Below are positions 51,288-63,201 of a stretch of 64,000 nucleotides of DNA, one piece after another. Below the pieces are notes generated by a model. The model was not told the DNA's origin. It did no database searches and saw only the letters and a program-made list of their open reading frames with translations. The position numbers were made by a program, and so were the translations under genes. The DNA is taken from NCBI RefSeq assembly GCF_023721835.1, contig NZ_JAMKFE010000002.1:248001-312000 (forward strand), read 5' to 3'. How positions within the stretch are numbered: the stretch's first letter is position 1; every line of letters starts with the position of its first letter. The stretch comes from Caldimonas mangrovi (GTDB lineage Bacteria > Pseudomonadota > Gammaproteobacteria > Burkholderiales > Burkholderiaceae_C).

Positions 51288-52987
51288 TGCTGCGTCGCAT
51301 CTCCTTGCGGGATTTCGTGATCGTCAGCGAGCTCGACGTCGAGTTCGAGCGCGGCTTTTCCGTGCTGACCGGCGAAACGGGTGCCGGCAAATCCATCCTC
51401 ATCGATGCGTTGCAACTGGCGCTCGGCAGCCGTGGCGACGCAGGTGTCGTGCGCGAAGGCGCCCAGCGCACCGAAATCACCGCGGTGTTCGACACGCCGT
51501 CGGCGTTGCACGACTGGCTGGAAGAGGCCGGCTTCGACACCGGCGACGAGTTGCTGCTGCGGCGCACGATCGACGCGCTGGGAAAAAGCCGCGCATGGAT
51601 CAACGGCAGCGCCGCGACGATGGCGCAGCTCAAGACGGCCGGTGAGCACCTGCTCGACATCCATGGCCAGCATGCGTGGCAAAGCCTCACGCGCAATGAC
51701 TCCGTGCGGGCACTGCTGGACGCGTACGCCGGCACCGACTTGAAGCCGCTGGCGACGGCGTGGCAGGCATGGCGCGACGCGCAGCAACTGCTCGACGACG
51801 CGCGCTCGCGCCAGGCTGACCTGGAGCGCGAGCGCGAGCGGCTGGCGTGGCAGATCGGCGAGGTCGACAAGCTCGCGCCCGGCAGCGACGAGTGGGCGGA
51901 TCTGAACGCCGAGCACAAGCGGCTGAGCCATGCGCAGGCCTTGCTCGACGCGGTGCAGGGCGCACTGGAGGCCGTCTCCGAGGCTGACGGCAGTGCCGAC
52001 GAACTGACCGGCCGCGCGGTCGAGAACCTGCAGGCGGTGGCCGAGTACGACGAGTCGCTGGCCGCCGTGATCGACGTGCTGACGGGCGTGCAGGCGCAGC
52101 TGCAGGACGCCTCGCACAGCCTGCACGGCTATCTGCGTCACGCCGAACTCGACTCCGGTCGGCTGCAGGAACTGGACGAGCGGCTGTCGGCCTGGATCAG
52201 CCTGTCGCGCCGCTATCGCCGTGCGCCGGAGGAGCTGCCCGCGCTGCTCGACAGCTGGAAAGACGAGCTGCGCCGGCTCGACGCTGCGACCGATCTCGAG
52301 GCGCTGGAGCGAGCGGCCGCAGCTGCGCGCAAGCGATACGACGAAGCAGCGAAGCAGGTGTCGCAGGCCCGCAGGCAGGCCGCCCCCCCGCTGGCGGAAA
52401 CCGTGACGCAGGCGATGCAGGCCCTGGGCATGGGCGGCGGGCGTTTCGACGTGGCCCTGGTGCGGCTCGACGCGCCGCAATCCTTCGGGCTGGAATCGAT
52501 CGAGTTTCTGGTCGCCGGCCACGAGGGCAGCACGCCGCGGCCGCTCGCCAAGGTGGCATCGGGCGGCGAGCTGTCGCGCATCGCGCTCGCGATCGCGGTC
52601 ACCACCAGCCGTCTCGGCGAGGCCGGCACACTCATCTTCGACGAGGTCGACGCCGGCGTCGGCGGCGCGGTGGCAGATACCGTCGGCCGCCTGATGAAAC
52701 AGCTGGGCAGCGACCGCCAGGTGCTGGCCGTCACGCACCTGCCCCAGGTCGCCGCCTGCGCCGACCATCATTACGTCGTCAGCAAAGCCAGTCGCGACGG
52801 CACCACGACCAGCGAAGTGCACCCGGTGACCGGTGAACAGCGCGTGGCTGAGATCGCCCGCATGCTGGGCGGCCAGCAGCTGTCGGGCACCAGCTTCGCG
52901 CATGCACAGGAAATGCTCGCCACGGCCCTCGCGGCGCCGGGCACCACCTCCACGGAAGCGCCCCCGCGAGGCCGCAAGCGCTCATGA
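51287..52987 (+). CDS. recN: DNA repair protein RecN
   Basis: A 566-residue SMC-like ATPase for double-strand break repair: Walker A GETGAGKS (residues 29-36), long coiled-coil arms in the middle, and C-terminal [12 protein letters not shown] signature with Walker [17 protein letters not shown] at 51287 is the family start; the same frame is open far upstream but that part is not conserved. It overlaps rapZ by 4 bp. Confidence 0.97.
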   Translation: MLRRISLRDFVIVSELDVEFERGFSVLTGETGAGKSILIDALQLALGSRGDAGVVREGAQRTEITAVFDTPSALHDWLEEAGFDTGDELLLRRTIDALGKSRAWINGSAATMAQLKTAGEHLLDIHGQHAWQSLTRNDSVRALLDAYAGTDLKPLATAWQAWRDAQQLLDDARSRQADLERERERLAWQIGEVDKLAPGSDEWADLNAEHKRLSHAQALLDAVQGALEAVSEADGSADELTGRAVENLQAVAEYDESLAAVIDVLTGVQAQLQDASHSLHGYLRHAELDSGRLQELDERLSAWISLSRRYRRAPEELPALLDSWKDELRRLDAATDLEALERAAAAARKRYDEAAKQVSQARRQAAPPLAETVTQAMQALGMGGGRFDVALVRLDAPQSFGLESIEFLVAGHEGSTPRPLAKVASGGELSRIALAIAVTTSRLGEAGTLIFDEVDAGVGGAVADTVGRLMKQLGSDRQVLAVTHLPQVAACADHHYVVSKASRDGTTTSEVHPVTGEQRVAEIARMLGGQQLSGTSFAHAQEMLATALAAPGTTSTEAPPRGRKRS

Positions 52988-53895
52988 GCGACATGCCGGT
53001 CGAAGAGCGCAACGCGCTGCACGAGGTGGTGCTGATCACCGGCATCTCCGGCTCAGGCAAGTCGGTGGCGCTGCATGCGCTCGAAGACGCCGGCTATTTC
53101 TGCGTCGACAACCTGCCGCCCGAGTTGATCGAAAGTTTCGTGGCGCTCGAGCATTCCCGTTTCACGCCGCGCGTGGCGATTGCTGCCGACGTGCGCAGCG
53201 CTCGCTCGCTGCCGCACCTGCTGCCGGCGATGGCGAAGCTGCGAGACGGCGGTGTCACGGTGCGTTCGGTCTTTCTCGACGCCTCGACCGACACGCTGGT
53301 GCGCCGCTTCTCCGAGACACGTCGCCGGCATCCGCTGTCCGATGCCAGGCACGACCGTGACGATGCGCACCGGGCGTTGATCGAGGCCATCGAGCTGGAG
53401 CGCGAGCTGCTGTCCGACCTGCGGCAGACCTCCACCGTGGTCGACACCAGCGAGCTGCGTCCGGCCCAGCTGCGCAGCTGGATCAAGAACGTCGTGCAGG
53501 CGCCGGCGGCCAAGCTGACGCTGGTGTTCGAATCCTTTGCCTTCAAGCACGGCGTGCCGCTGGACGCCGACTACATGTTCGACGTGCGCGTGCTGCCCAA
53601 CCCGTACTACATCCGCGAGCTGCGGCCGCAGACCGGCCGCGACGCCGATGTGATCGACTATCTCGAAGCCCAGCCGGAAGTGCCGGAGATGGTGGCCCAG
53701 ATCGAGGCTTTCATCCGCCGCTGGCTGCCGGCTTTCGAACAGGACCAGCGCAGTTATCTCACCGTGGCGATCGGCTGCACCGGGGGGCAGCACCGTTCGG
53801 TGTACTGCGTGGAACAACTGGCCAAGCGCTTCACGGCTCGCGGCACCACCTTGACACGCCATCGCGAACTCGATGCGCGTGATGCCACTGCATGA
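52984..53895 (+). CDS. rapZ: RNase adapter protein RapZ
   Basis: A 303-residue P-loop protein with Walker A GISGSGKS (20-27), [11 protein letters not shown], and C-terminal [12 protein letters not shown]. In E. coli it directs RNase E to the small RNA GlmZ; in Betaproteobacteria its RNA partner is less clear. It lies in the recN-rapZ-LON-domain group with 4-bp overlaps on both sides. Confidence 0.95.
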   Translation: MSDMPVEERNALHEVVLITGISGSGKSVALHALEDAGYFCVDNLPPELIESFVALEHSRFTPRVAIAADVRSARSLPHLLPAMAKLRDGGVTVRSVFLDASTDTLVRRFSETRRRHPLSDARHDRDDAHRALIEAIELERELLSDLRQTSTVVDTSELRPAQLRSWIKNVVQAPAAKLTLVFESFAFKHGVPLDADYMFDVRVLPNPYYIRELRPQTGRDADVIDYLEAQPEVPEMVAQIEAFIRRWLPAFEQDQRSYLTVAIGCTGGQHRSVYCVEQLAKRFTARGTTLTRHRELDARDATA

Positions 53896-54515
53896 GCATT
53901 CCCGCAGAACCCTCCCTACTCCCGCTGTTTCCGCTGCAGTCCGTGTTGTTCCCCGAAGGCCTGTTGAGCCTGAAGGTCTTCGAGGCTCGCTACCTGGATC
54001 TGATCGGCAACTGCCTGCGCGAGAGCAAGCCCTTCGGTGTGGTGGCGTTGCTGCGCGGTGCTGAGGTCAAGCGCGACGGCGAGCCGGTCGAATTCGAGAG
54101 CGTCGGCTGCGTGGCGGAGCTGCTCGAAGTCGACAGCGCTCAGCCGGGCATCCTGCAGGTGCGCTGCCGCGGCGGGCAACGCTTTTCGGTGATCGACAGC
54201 CAGCAGGCGTCCAACGGCCTGTGGACGGCGCAGGTCGAGTACATCGAGCCCGATCCGCAGCAACTGCCGACCGAGGACTTGCTCGGCTCGGCCAAGGGCC
54301 TGGCCAACGCCATCCAGGTGATGAAGCGGCGCAACCAGGCGCCGTTCCTCGAACCCTACCGTTTCGAGGACGCCGGATGGATTGCCAACCGGTGGTGCGA
54401 GATCCTGCCCATCCCGCTGGCAGCACGACAGAAGCTGATGGAGCTGCCCGACGCACTGGTGCGCCTGCAACTGGTCGACCAGTTCCTGCGCCAGAAGGGC
54501 ATCTTGCAGGACTGA
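53892..54515 (+). CDS. LON peptidase substrate-binding domain protein
   Basis: A 207-residue protein made only of the LON N-terminal (substrate-binding) domain: [28 protein letters not shown] is the start of the domain (part), and there is no AAA or protease part. Function unknown; stand-alone LON-N proteins are common. Overlaps rapZ by 4 bp and is convergent with mutY. Confidence 0.9.
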   Translation: MSIPAEPSLLPLFPLQSVLFPEGLLSLKVFEARYLDLIGNCLRESKPFGVVALLRGAEVKRDGEPVEFESVGCVAELLEVDSAQPGILQVRCRGGQRFSVIDSQQASNGLWTAQVEYIEPDPQQLPTEDLLGSAKGLANAIQVMKRRNQAPFLEPYRFEDAGWIANRWCEILPIPLAARQKLMELPDALVRLQLVDQFLRQKGILQD

Positions 54516-54528
54516 GGACCGTCGTGTT

Positions 54529-55575
<1,047 letters not shown>

Positions 55576-55593
55576 GGCGTACGGGTGGGCCCG

Positions 55594-57582
55594 TCAGGCG
55601 CGCGCGGCTGCGACGTCGCCCAGCGGCAGCTCGATCGTCACGGCGTCGATCCCGCCCATCGGCAGCGGGCCGGTCGCGGACACTTCGATGCCCTCGATCA
55701 GCGTGGCCAGGCGTGCCTGCAAGTGGCGCAGGCGTTCTTCCTGGGCGCTGACTTCCTGAATGCGGGACTCGAGTTCGTTGCTGGCCAGCTGCACGCGCTC
55801 GAGCGACTCGCGCCGGCGTTTGAAGTTGCGGCGACGCTCGCGCAGCTGTGAATCGATCTGCGCCGAGGCGGTCTTGTTCCAGAGTTCCAGCTCGCTGCTC
55901 GCGCCTTCGAACACCACCCGCAGCTTGGACACCAGCATGCGGCGGAACTGCTCCATGAAGCGGTTCTGCGACAGGCGCATCGCGTGCGACAGCCCCAGAT
56001 ACTGCATGTAGTTGCGCTCGATCAGGTCCAGGTCGGCGATGAAGCGCGACAGGTCCGCTGCTGGCGGCACCGACAGGCCGAAGCCGAATTCGGCGTTCAG
56101 CTTGGTGAACGATGCCCCGAGCATGTCGTGGATCTCGTGGCCCTTGACCTGCGCCTTCTTCAGGTGCTCGCGCAAGGCGGCACACATGTCCGAGAAGGTG
56201 CGCTTGACGCCGAAGTTGAGCACCGCGGTGCGCAGCTTTTCCTGCAGGGCTTCGGTGTGTTCGCGCAGCACGTCGTTGCTGATGGTCAGCAGCGCGTCCT
56301 TCAGCATGCGCGTGTGCACCGAACGCATGGCCTGCACGCGAGCGATGCATTGCTCGAATTCCGCGCTCTCGGCGTCAACGCGCTTGAGCATCACGCCCAC
56401 CATGCCGGAATTCTTGCCGCGCAGGCCGCGCAGTTCGAGCAGCTGCTCGGCCAGTTGTCGGCGGCGGTCGTTCAGGCGGCGACCGATCTGCGCCGTGATC
56501 TGGCCGGTGCCGGCGAGCACCACGCGCTCCAGCACCTCGCGGCGCTGCGGCAGCAACTGGTGGCCCAGCGCGTCCTCGAGCGCCAGGATGCGGCTCGAGC
56601 GCAGGATGTCCGCGTCGCCGCTGACCCGGCCCGCCAGCGCCTGTTTGGCCGAGATCGGAAACACGCGGTTTTCGGGGATGTCCAGCGTCTGCGACGTCAT
56701 CGCCCGCTGGCGCGCGATGTGGATCTCGACCTCGGCGCTCGGGCTCAACGGGTCGGTCAACGTGTCGATCTTGTTGAGTGCGACGTAGCGGGCCAGCGGC
56801 TGGCCGCACAGATGGTCGCGCCACATTGCCAGGTCGGACTTCGTGACACCGGTGTCGGCCGCCAGGATGAATACCGTGGCATGCGCCGACGGCAGCAGGC
56901 TCACCGTGAGCTCGGGCTCGGCGCCGATGGCGTTGAGGCCCGGCGTGTCGAGCACCACCAGGCCGCGCTTGAGCAGCGGGTGCGGGTAGTTGATGATCGC
57001 GTGGCGCCAGGCCGGCACCTCCACCATGCCGGCACTGTCGCGCGGGGGGTTGTCGTCGGGGCGTGCGTCGTCCCAGAAGCCCAGGTCGCGCGCGGTGTCC
57101 AGCGGCACCTTCTTGGTGCGCATCACCTGCAGCAGCTCTTCGGCCAGCAGGTCGGGACGCTTGACGTTCAGCTCGGTTTGCTTCCACGCGCTGGGGTGGC
57201 CACGCAAATCGGACAGCGAGGCGCTGCCGAGCCGGGAATCGATGTCGAGCAGCCTCAGCATCGGCGGCTCCTCGGCGTCGTAGCTGAGTTCGACAGGGCA
57301 CATCGTCGTGCGCCCGGGCGTGGCCGGCAGGATGCGCCGGCCGGTGTCGGCGAAGAAGATCGCGTTGATCAGCTCGGATTTGCCGCGCGAGAACTCGGCG
57401 ACGAATGCCACCACCAGCTTCTCGCTGGACAGCCGCAGCGTCAGCGAATCCAGCAGCTCCGAGGCCGGCTGGTCCAGCAGGTCATGGTCGAACAGGAAGC
57501 GCGAGAGCTCGCCGAGCCTCGATTCCAGATCGGCGCGCCATGCGCCGAGCGCATCGAGCTTGTTCGCAAAGGACGGCACCAT
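55594..57582 (-). CDS. Dynamin family GTPase
   Basis: A 662-residue bacterial dynamin-like protein. GTPase motifs are G1 AEFSRGKSELINAI, G3 VVLDTPGLNAIG and G4 ALNKIDTL; the first G1 position is Ala rather than Gly. The rest is helical stalk, with long charged segments near the C-terminus (ELESRIQEVSAQEERLRHLQ). Family members act in membrane repair or remodelling; conserved in this locus beside mutY and mutM in Burkholderiales. Confidence 0.9.
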   Translation of the reverse strand: MVPSFANKLDALGAWRADLESRLGELSRFLFDHDLLDQPASELLDSLTLRLSSEKLVVAFVAEFSRGKSELINAIFFADTGRRILPATPGRTTMCPVELSYDAEEPPMLRLLDIDSRLGSASLSDLRGHPSAWKQTELNVKRPDLLAEELLQVMRTKKVPLDTARDLGFWDDARPDDNPPRDSAGMVEVPAWRHAIINYPHPLLKRGLVVLDTPGLNAIGAEPELTVSLLPSAHATVFILAADTGVTKSDLAMWRDHLCGQPLARYVALNKIDTLTDPLSPSAEVEIHIARQRAMTSQTLDIPENRVFPISAKQALAGRVSGDADILRSSRILALEDALGHQLLPQRREVLERVVLAGTGQITAQIGRRLNDRRRQLAEQLLELRGLRGKNSGMVGVMLKRVDAESAEFEQCIARVQAMRSVHTRMLKDALLTISNDVLREHTEALQEKLRTAVLNFGVKRTFSDMCAALREHLKKAQVKGHEIHDMLGASFTKLNAEFGFGLSVPPAADLSRFIADLDLIERNYMQYLGLSHAMRLSQNRFMEQFRRMLVSKLRVVFEGASSELELWNKTASAQIDSQLRERRRNFKRRRESLERVQLASNELESRIQEVSAQEERLRHLQARLATLIEGIEVSATGPLPMGGIDAVTIELPLGDVAAARA

Positions 57583-57728
57583 GGAGACAACGCGGCAGGC
57601 AGTGGGGGACCCGCGAATGGTAGCCCATGGCGTCGCAATGCAAGCCCGGGCCAGCCCGCAGGCGCGGCCCGGCCGCGCTGTATTGCGCGCGCACCACGGC
57701 TGTTACCGTCGGTCACGTCTCTGGCGGG

Positions 57729-58544
57729 TCAGCGTCGCTGGCAGCCCGGGCAGAAGAAAGTCGAGCGCTGCCCCTGCTGAATGCGCCGCACCGGCGCGGC
57801 GCACTGGCGGCACGGCTGACCTTCGCGATCGTAGACCTGTGTCTCCAGTTGGAAGTAGCCGCTTTGCCCGTCGGCGTTGCGAAAGTCGCGCAGCGTGGAA
57901 CCCCCGACCTGCAGCGCGCGCAGCAGCGTGCCGCGCACCGCGTCGACCAGGCGCTGGCAGCGCGCCAGGCTGACGCGCCCGGCGGCAGCGCGGGGGTCGA
58001 TGCCGGCGCCGAACAGGGCTTCGGACGCGTAGATGTTGCCGACCCCCACGACGATGTCGCCGGCCAGCAGTGCCTGCTTGATCGGCGCGCGCCGGCCGCG
58101 CAGCCGCTCATGCAGGTAGGCTGCAGTGAACGCTGCGTCGAAGGGCTCGATGCCCAGCGTGCTCAGCAGCTTGCGCGCCGGATCGGCGTCGAGTGAAGGC
58201 GACCACACCACGGCCCCGAAGCGGCGCGGATCGTGCAGGCGCAGTACGCCCCGATCGGTCGTGAGGTCGAAGTGGTCGTGCGCCCCCGGGGCCGGCACGT
58301 CGGGCGCAAAGCGCAGCGAACCGGACATGCCCAGGTGTAGCAGCAGGCCACCGTGATCCAGCGGCAGCCAGAGATATTTGCCGCGGCGGCTTACCGGGCC
58401 CACGGTCTGGCCAGCCAGCAGCGCCGGCTCGCAGCCGAGCGGCCAGCGCAGCGGTTTGCCCAGGCGCACGGATTCCACGCGGGCGCCGTGGATGCGTTCG
58501 GCAAAGCTCAGCCGCGTGACTTCAACTTCCGGTAACTCGGGCAT
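57729..58544 (-). CDS. mutM: Formamidopyrimidine-DNA glycosylase
   Basis: A 271-residue Fpg/MutM: N-terminal [10 protein letters not shown] with catalytic Pro2 and Glu3, Lys in [12 protein letters not shown]2TH region [12 protein letters not shown] and C-terminal zinc finger CRQC...CPGC. It removes 8-oxoguanine from DNA. ATG at 58544 gives the required N-terminal proline after Met removal. Confidence 0.97.
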   Translation of the reverse strand: MPELPEVEVTRLSFAERIHGARVESVRLGKPLRWPLGCEPALLAGQTVGPVSRRGKYLWLPLDHGGLLLHLGMSGSLRFAPDVPAPGAHDHFDLTTDRGVLRLHDPRRFGAVVWSPSLDADPARKLLSTLGIEPFDAAFTAAYLHERLRGRRAPIKQALLAGDIVVGVGNIYASEALFGAGIDPRAAAGRVSLARCQRLVDAVRGTLLRALQVGGSTLRDFRNADGQSGYFQLETQVYDREGQPCRQCAAPVRRIQQGQRSTFFCPGCQRR

Positions 58545-58627
58545 GCGGGGAATTATCGGCCGCTCCGTAGAATCAGATCGATCAGGCCGGGCGCAGCACC
58601 GCGTTCCGCACATCCAGGAGTTTGTTC

Positions 58628-60436
58628 ATGCCGTTTGCCGCCCCCTCGATCCGCGTGCTCACGCTGGCCGCCTGCCTTGCCGGCGGCGGTTGGGGGGCTG
58701 CGCTGCCAGCCTACGCGGCATCCGCGGCCACTGGCACGCCCGCCGAGGCGCCGGCGGTGCCGTCGAATCTCGATGCGCCGATGTTCTACCAGTTGCTGAT
58801 CGGCGAGATGGAGCAGCGCTCGGGCAATGCCGCGGCGGCCTACGAGATCCTGCTCGATGCGGCCCGCAAGACCGGCGACGAGCGCCTGTTCCGCCGCGCC
58901 GTAGAGATCGCGTTGCAGGGCCGCGCCGGCGACCAGGCGCTTGCCGCCGCGCAGGCCTGGCGCACGTCCGTGCCCGGTTCCGTGGAGGCGCATCGCTACG
59001 CCGCGCAGCTGCTGGTGGGGCTCAATCGCGCCGCCGAGGCGCTCGACCCGCTGCGCGCACTGCTGGCCAATACACCGGCACCCGAGCGGCCGGCGACGAT
59101 CTCGCTGCTGCCGCGCTTCTTCGCGCGTGCCGCAGATCGCAAGACGGTCGCGGGCGTGCTCGAGCAGGCGCTGCAGCCGTACGCCACCATTCCCGAGACC
59201 CGGCTGCCGACGCTGCTGTCGAACGGCCGCATGCGCCTGCTGGCCGAGGAGCCCGAGCGGGCGCTCGCGCTCGCCGAGCAGGCGTCGCGCCTCGACCCTG
59301 CATCGGAAGGGGTGGCACTGCTGGCACTGGAGCTGATGCCGGCTCAGCCGGCCGCGGAAACGATCGTGCAGGGCTATCTGCAGGCCAAGCCCGACACGGC
59401 GGCGATACGGCTGTCCTATGTGCGCGCCCTGGTCAGCCTGCAGCGCTATGCCGACGCCGTGGCCCAACTCGAACACGCCACCCGTGCCGACCCGACGCTC
59501 GCGCCTGCCTGGCTCAGCCTGGGCGCTTTGCGGCTCGAGCTGAAGCAGCCGCGCGAAGCCGAGCTTGCGCTGAAGCGCTATCTCGAACTGAGTGCCACGC
59601 GCGCCGAGCCCCCCCCGCCGACTGCGACCGAGGAGGGCACGATCGAGATCGTGTCGGCGTCGCCCGCTGAAGGCCTGACCCAGGCCTACCTGCTGCTTGC
59701 GCAGGCTGCCGAAGAGCAGCGCGACTTCGCGCAGGCCGAGCAGTGGCTCGCGAAGATCGACAATGCCGACCGCGCGATCAGCGTGCAGCTGCGGCGCGCC
59801 GCATTGATGGCGAAGCAGGGCAACGTGCGCGACGCACGCGAACTGATCCGCAAGGTGCCCGAACGAGCGCCGCAAGACGCGCGCGCCAAGCTGCTGGCCG
59901 AGTCCCAGCTGATGCGTGAGCTGAAGGACTGGGCCGCGTCCTATGACGTGCTGGCCGAGGCGAACCAGCGCTTCACCGACGACGTCGACCTGCTGTACGA
60001 GCAGGCGATGATGGCCGAGAAGCTGCACAAGGTCGAAGAGATGGAGCGCCTGCTGCGTCGCGTGATCGAGCTGAAGCCCGACCACTTCCACGCCTACAAC
60101 GCGCTCGGCTACACGCTGGCCGATCGCAACACCCGGCTCGAGGAAGCCCGCGATCTGGTGCGCAAGGCCCTCGAGCTGGCGCCGAACGAGCCCTTCATCA
60201 TCGACAGCCTGGGCTGGATCGAATACCGGATGGGCCGCCGCGAGGAAGCGCTGCGCCATCTGCTGCGCGCCTACCAGGCGCGGCCCGACGCCGAGATCGG
60301 CGCGCACCTCGGCGAGGTGCTGTGGGCGCTCGGGCGCGAGGACGAGGCGCGCAAGGTGTGGCGCGAAGCGCGCGAACGCGACGGCGGCAACGAGGTGCTG
60401 AAGGAGACGCTGGCCCGCTTGAAGGTGAACTTGTGA
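58628..60436 (+). CDS. Tetratricopeptide-repeat exported protein
   Basis: A 602-residue protein with a signal peptide (cleavage near AYA-AS, about residue 30) and many TPR repeats over nearly all its length, ending with EVLKETLARLKVNL. It is upstream of lolB in many Betaproteobacteria and overlaps it by 4 bp (GTGA). A role in outer-membrane lipoprotein or envelope assembly is often assumed but unproven. AGGAG lies 8 nt before the ATG at 58628. Confidence 0.9.
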   Translation: MPFAAPSIRVLTLAACLAGGGWGAALPAYAASAATGTPAEAPAVPSNLDAPMFYQLLIGEMEQRSGNAAAAYEILLDAARKTGDERLFRRAVEIALQGRAGDQALAAAQAWRTSVPGSVEAHRYAAQLLVGLNRAAEALDPLRALLANTPAPERPATISLLPRFFARAADRKTVAGVLEQALQPYATIPETRLPTLLSNGRMRLLAEEPERALALAEQASRLDPASEGVALLALELMPAQPAAETIVQGYLQAKPDTAAIRLSYVRALVSLQRYADAVAQLEHATRADPTLAPAWLSLGALRLELKQPREAELALKRYLELSATRAEPPPPTATEEGTIEIVSASPAEGLTQAYLLLAQAAEEQRDFAQAEQWLAKIDNADRAISVQLRRAALMAKQGNVRDARELIRKVPERAPQDARAKLLAESQLMRELKDWAASYDVLAEANQRFTDDVDLLYEQAMMAEKLHKVEEMERLLRRVIELKPDHFHAYNALGYTLADRNTRLEEARDLVRKALELAPNEPFIIDSLGWIEYRMGRREEALRHLLRAYQARPDAEIGAHLGEVLWALGREDEARKVWREARERDGGNEVLKETLARLKVNL

Positions 60437-60981
60437 GCGCAACCGGCATGTTGCGTGCGGCCGTCCTCGGCTGCGCGGTGGTGCTGTCCGGTTGTGCGAG
60501 CCTGCGCACGCCGGTGCTCGACGGACTGGCGGTGGCGGCCTCCGGCCGGTTGGCGATCCGCATCGATGCGGCGCAGCCCGGCGAATCGCCACGCTCGTCC
60601 ACGGCCTTCTTCGAGCTGCTTGGCGAACCGGCGCGCGGCGAGCTGCGCCTGTCGAACTCGCTCGGCACGACGCTCGCGGTGGCCTACTGGCAGCCTGGTG
60701 AAGCGTGGCTGCGGGCGGAGGGCAAGACCCGGCGCTACACCGACCTCGACGAGCTGACCCGCGAAATGGTCGGCGAGCCTTTGCCGGTCGCGGCCCTGTT
60801 CGACTGGCTGCGCGGTCGCCCGTGGGACGGTGAGGCCAGCGAGCCGTTGCCCGGTGGCGAGCCGGGTTTCATGCAGCTGGGCTGGCGCGTCGAGCTCGTG
60901 CGTGCCGACGATGGCTTGATCACTGCAGTGCGGCCGGCCGCACCGTCGGTGACGGTGCGAGCGAGGCTGGACCCCGGCTGA
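60433..60981 (+). CDS. lolB: Outer membrane lipoprotein LolB
   Basis: A 182-residue lipoprotein with lipobox VLSGC (about residue 20) and a single lipocalin-like LolB fold (ASGRLAIRI; LRLSNSLGTTLAVAYWQPG). It accepts lipoproteins from LolA at the outer membrane. The GTG start overlaps the TPR stop; an internal ATG at 60448 is possible but weaker. Upstream of ispE as in other Betaproteobacteria. Confidence 0.92.
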   Translation: MSATGMLRAAVLGCAVVLSGCASLRTPVLDGLAVAASGRLAIRIDAAQPGESPRSSTAFFELLGEPARGELRLSNSLGTTLAVAYWQPGEAWLRAEGKTRRYTDLDELTREMVGEPLPVAALFDWLRGRPWDGEASEPLPGGEPGFMQLGWRVELVRADDGLITAVRPAAPSVTVRARLDPG

Positions 60982-60990
60982 CGCGACCGC

Positions 60991-61845
60991 ATGAAAGCGC
61001 TCTACGACGTACCGGCTCCGGCCAAGCTCAACCTCTTCCTGCACGTGCTGGGCCGGCGCGACGACGGCTACCACCTGCTGCAGTCCGTCTTCGTGCCTAT
61101 CGATTGGTGCGACACCTTGCACTTCGAGTTGCGCGACGACGGGGCGCTGGCCCGCCACGATCTCGGCGAGCCCTTGCCGGCCGACGATCTGTGCCTGCGC
61201 GCGGCGCACGCGCTGCAGCACGCGAGCGGCACCTGCTGGGGCGTCGACATCTCGATCCTGAAGACGCTGCCGTCCGGTGCCGGGTTGGGTGGGGGCAGTT
61301 CCGATGCCGCCACGACGCTGATGGCACTCAATCGCTTGTGGCGGCTCGGCTGGACTCGCGCGCGACTGATCGAGCTGGGCGCCAGGCTCGGTGCCGACGT
61401 TCCGTTCTTCCTCGGCACCGGCCCCGCCTGGGTCGAAGGCATCGGCGAACGGCTCACGCCGGTGTCGCTGCCTTCGGCCCGCTACATGGTCGTCAAACCG
61501 CCGGCCCATGTGTTGACGAAGGACATCTTTTCCAGCCCCCACTTGGTACGCGATACCAAACCTGCTATAGTCACGGACTTTCTCGCAGACACTGGCCGGT
61601 TCGGCAAGAACGACCTGCAAAACGCCGCACAAGCTTTGTGCAGCGAGGTCGGGCAAGCTTCGAGACTGCTGGAACAGCGCTACGGCAACAGCCGGATGAC
61701 GGGTTCGGGCAGTGCGGTGTTCGCGAGGATCGGTGCCGATGAGGCTCCGGACGGCAGCGAGCTGACACAGCTTCCCGCCGGCTGGCGCAGCAGAGGTTGC
61801 CGCAGTCTGGAACAGCACCCGTTACGGGACTGGACACCAGATTGA
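60991..61845 (+). CDS. ispE: 4-diphosphocytidyl-2-C-methyl-D-erythritol kinase
   Basis: A 284-residue GHMP kinase of the MEP isoprenoid pathway: PAKLNLFLHVLGRRDDGYHLL at the N-terminus (part), glycine-rich ATP loop LPSGAGLGGGSSDAAT and third motif MTGSGSAVFA. Contains an internal promoter for the downstream tRNA and prs genes. Confidence 0.97.
   Translation: MKALYDVPAPAKLNLFLHVLGRRDDGYHLLQSVFVPIDWCDTLHFELRDDGALARHDLGEPLPADDLCLRAAHALQHASGTCWGVDISILKTLPSGAGLGGGSSDAATTLMALNRLWRLGWTRARLIELGARLGADVPFFLGTGPAWVEGIGERLTPVSLPSARYMVVKPPAHVLTKDIFSSPHLVRDTKPAIVTDFLADTGRFGKNDLQNAAQALCSEVGQASRLLEQRYGNSRMTGSGSAVFARIGADEAPDGSELTQLPAGWRSRGCRSLEQHPLRDWTPD
61543..61571 (+). promoter_or_regulatory. Sigma-70 promoter inside ispE, upstream of tRNA-Gln and prs
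   Basis: TTGGTA (61543-61548) and TATAGT (61566-61571) are 17 bp apart, a good sigma-70 match in an AT-richer patch of an otherwise GC-rich gene. Transcription would start about 325 bp before tRNA-Gln and 550 bp before prs. In E. coli the prs promoter also lies in the ispE region. Confidence 0.6.
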
Positions 61846-61903
61846 AACGCGACGTTTTCAAGGCTCGCGCTTCCGCCCGCAAGGCTGTTGCGAGGGCCCG
61901 TGT

Positions 61904-61980
61904 AGGGGAGTCGCCAAGTCGGTTAAGGCATCGGATTTTGATTCCGACATTCGAGGGTTCGAATCCTTCCTCCCCTGCCA
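61904..61980 (+). tRNA. tRNA-Gln (UUG anticodon)
   Basis: A full cloverleaf of 77 nt with encoded CCA. The acceptor stem is AGGGGAG/CTCCCCT, anticodon loop TTTTGAT with TTG at 61938-61940. Placement between ispE and prs is conserved in Betaproteobacteria. Confidence 0.96.
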
Positions 61981-61990
61981 AAACCACCCA

Positions 61991-62026
61991 GGAAGCTCTG
62001 GGCCGCAGCATCGGCCCAGGGCTTCC
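61991..62026 (+). terminator. Strong hairpin after tRNA-Gln
   Basis: A 15-bp stem with one G-T wobble (arms GGAAGCTCTGGGCCG and CGGCCCAGGGCTTCC, 6-nt loop) directly after the tRNA. Only a weak T-stretch (TTTT five bases on) follows, so it may be a partial terminator or processing site rather than a full stop for prs. Confidence 0.6.
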
Positions 62027-62128
62027 GTAGTTTTGAGCGATGCCCGCGCGAAGTTGGTCCTCTGCGTGCAGGGCGACGATACCGAGACGGTCACGACGCA
62101 CTCACTGTAGGCCTCGACGGAGAGGAAG

Positions 62129-63091
62129 ATGCTGTCCGACACCCTGCTGTTCACCGGCAACGCCAACCCCGCGCTCTCCCAGGAAATCGCCACCCACCTG
62201 GGGCTGACGCTCGGTCGCGCCAATGTGGGTCGCTTCTCCGATGGTGAGGTCACGGTCGAGATCCAGCAGAACGTGCGCGGGCGCGATGTCTTCGTCGTTC
62301 AGCCCACCTGTGCACCGACCAACGAGCACGTGATGGAGCTGTGCATCATGGTCGATGCACTGAAGCGCTCGTCGGCACGCCGCATCACGGCCGTCATTCC
62401 CTACTTCGGCTACGCCCGCCAGGACCGCCGCCCGCGCTCCACGCGCGTGCCGATCAGCGCGAAGGTCGTCGCCAACATGCTTGAGGTGGTCGGCGTCAAC
62501 CGCGTGTTGACGATGGACCTGCATGCCGACCAGATCCAGGGCTTCTTCGACATCCCGGTGGACAACATCTACGCGTCGCCGGTACTGCTGTCCGACCTGA
62601 AGTCGCGCAACTACGACGACCTCGTGGTCGTTTCGCCGGACGTTGGCGGCGTCGTGCGTGCGCGTGCGCTGGCCAAGCAGCTCGGCTGCGACCTCGCGAT
62701 CATCGACAAGCGCCGCCCGAAGGCCAACGTCTCGGAAGTGATGCACGTGATCGGCGAGATCGAAGGCCGCAACTGCGTGATCATGGACGACATGATCGAC
62801 ACCGCCGGCACGCTGGTGAAAGCGGCCGAGGTGCTGAAGGAACGGAACGCGAAGTCGGTCTACGCGTATTGCACCCACCCGGTGTTCTCGGGCCCGGCGC
62901 TCGAGCGCATCAAGAATTCCGAGCTCGACGAGGTGGTGATCACCAACACCATCCCGTTGGCCGAGGCTGCCAAGCCGATCACGAAGATCCGCCAGCTGTC
63001 GGTCGCCTTCCTGTTCGCCGAAACGATCCGCCGTATTTCCGATGGCGAGTCGGTGACTTCCCTGTTCTCGGAGCAGAACAACAACTTTTGA
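62129..63091 (+). CDS. prs: Ribose-phosphate pyrophosphokinase
   Basis: A 320-residue PRPP synthase with [21 protein letters not shown] (part) and the PRPP loop [18 protein letters not shown]; the flexible loop [18 protein letters not shown] is intact. It makes phosphoribosyl pyrophosphate for nucleotide, His and Trp synthesis. Length matches bacterial class I enzymes. Confidence 0.98.
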   Translation: MLSDTLLFTGNANPALSQEIATHLGLTLGRANVGRFSDGEVTVEIQQNVRGRDVFVVQPTCAPTNEHVMELCIMVDALKRSSARRITAVIPYFGYARQDRRPRSTRVPISAKVVANMLEVVGVNRVLTMDLHADQIQGFFDIPVDNIYASPVLLSDLKSRNYDDLVVVSPDVGGVVRARALAKQLGCDLAIIDKRRPKANVSEVMHVIGEIEGRNCVIMDDMIDTAGTLVKAAEVLKERNAKSVYAYCTHPVFSGPALERIKNSELDEVVITNTIPLAEAAKPITKIRQLSVAFLFAETIRRISDGESVTSLFSEQNNNF

Positions 63092-63201
63092 TGCCGAGAA
63101 CCGAACGGACGACACGCCCGGGCGGTCGTCCGGCCCGCAGGCCGCAATGTTGCGGCCGTTTCGCGTCTGGTCGCGGACGCATACGTTGATTGGAGAGATG
63201 A

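Noticed and set aside
49361-52987. A 1208-codon open frame running from antisense of hrcA through nadK into recN
   Set aside because: Only the last 566 codons (recN) match a family. The rest is an effect of high GC with few stop codons, opposite or out of frame with well-conserved hrcA and nadK.
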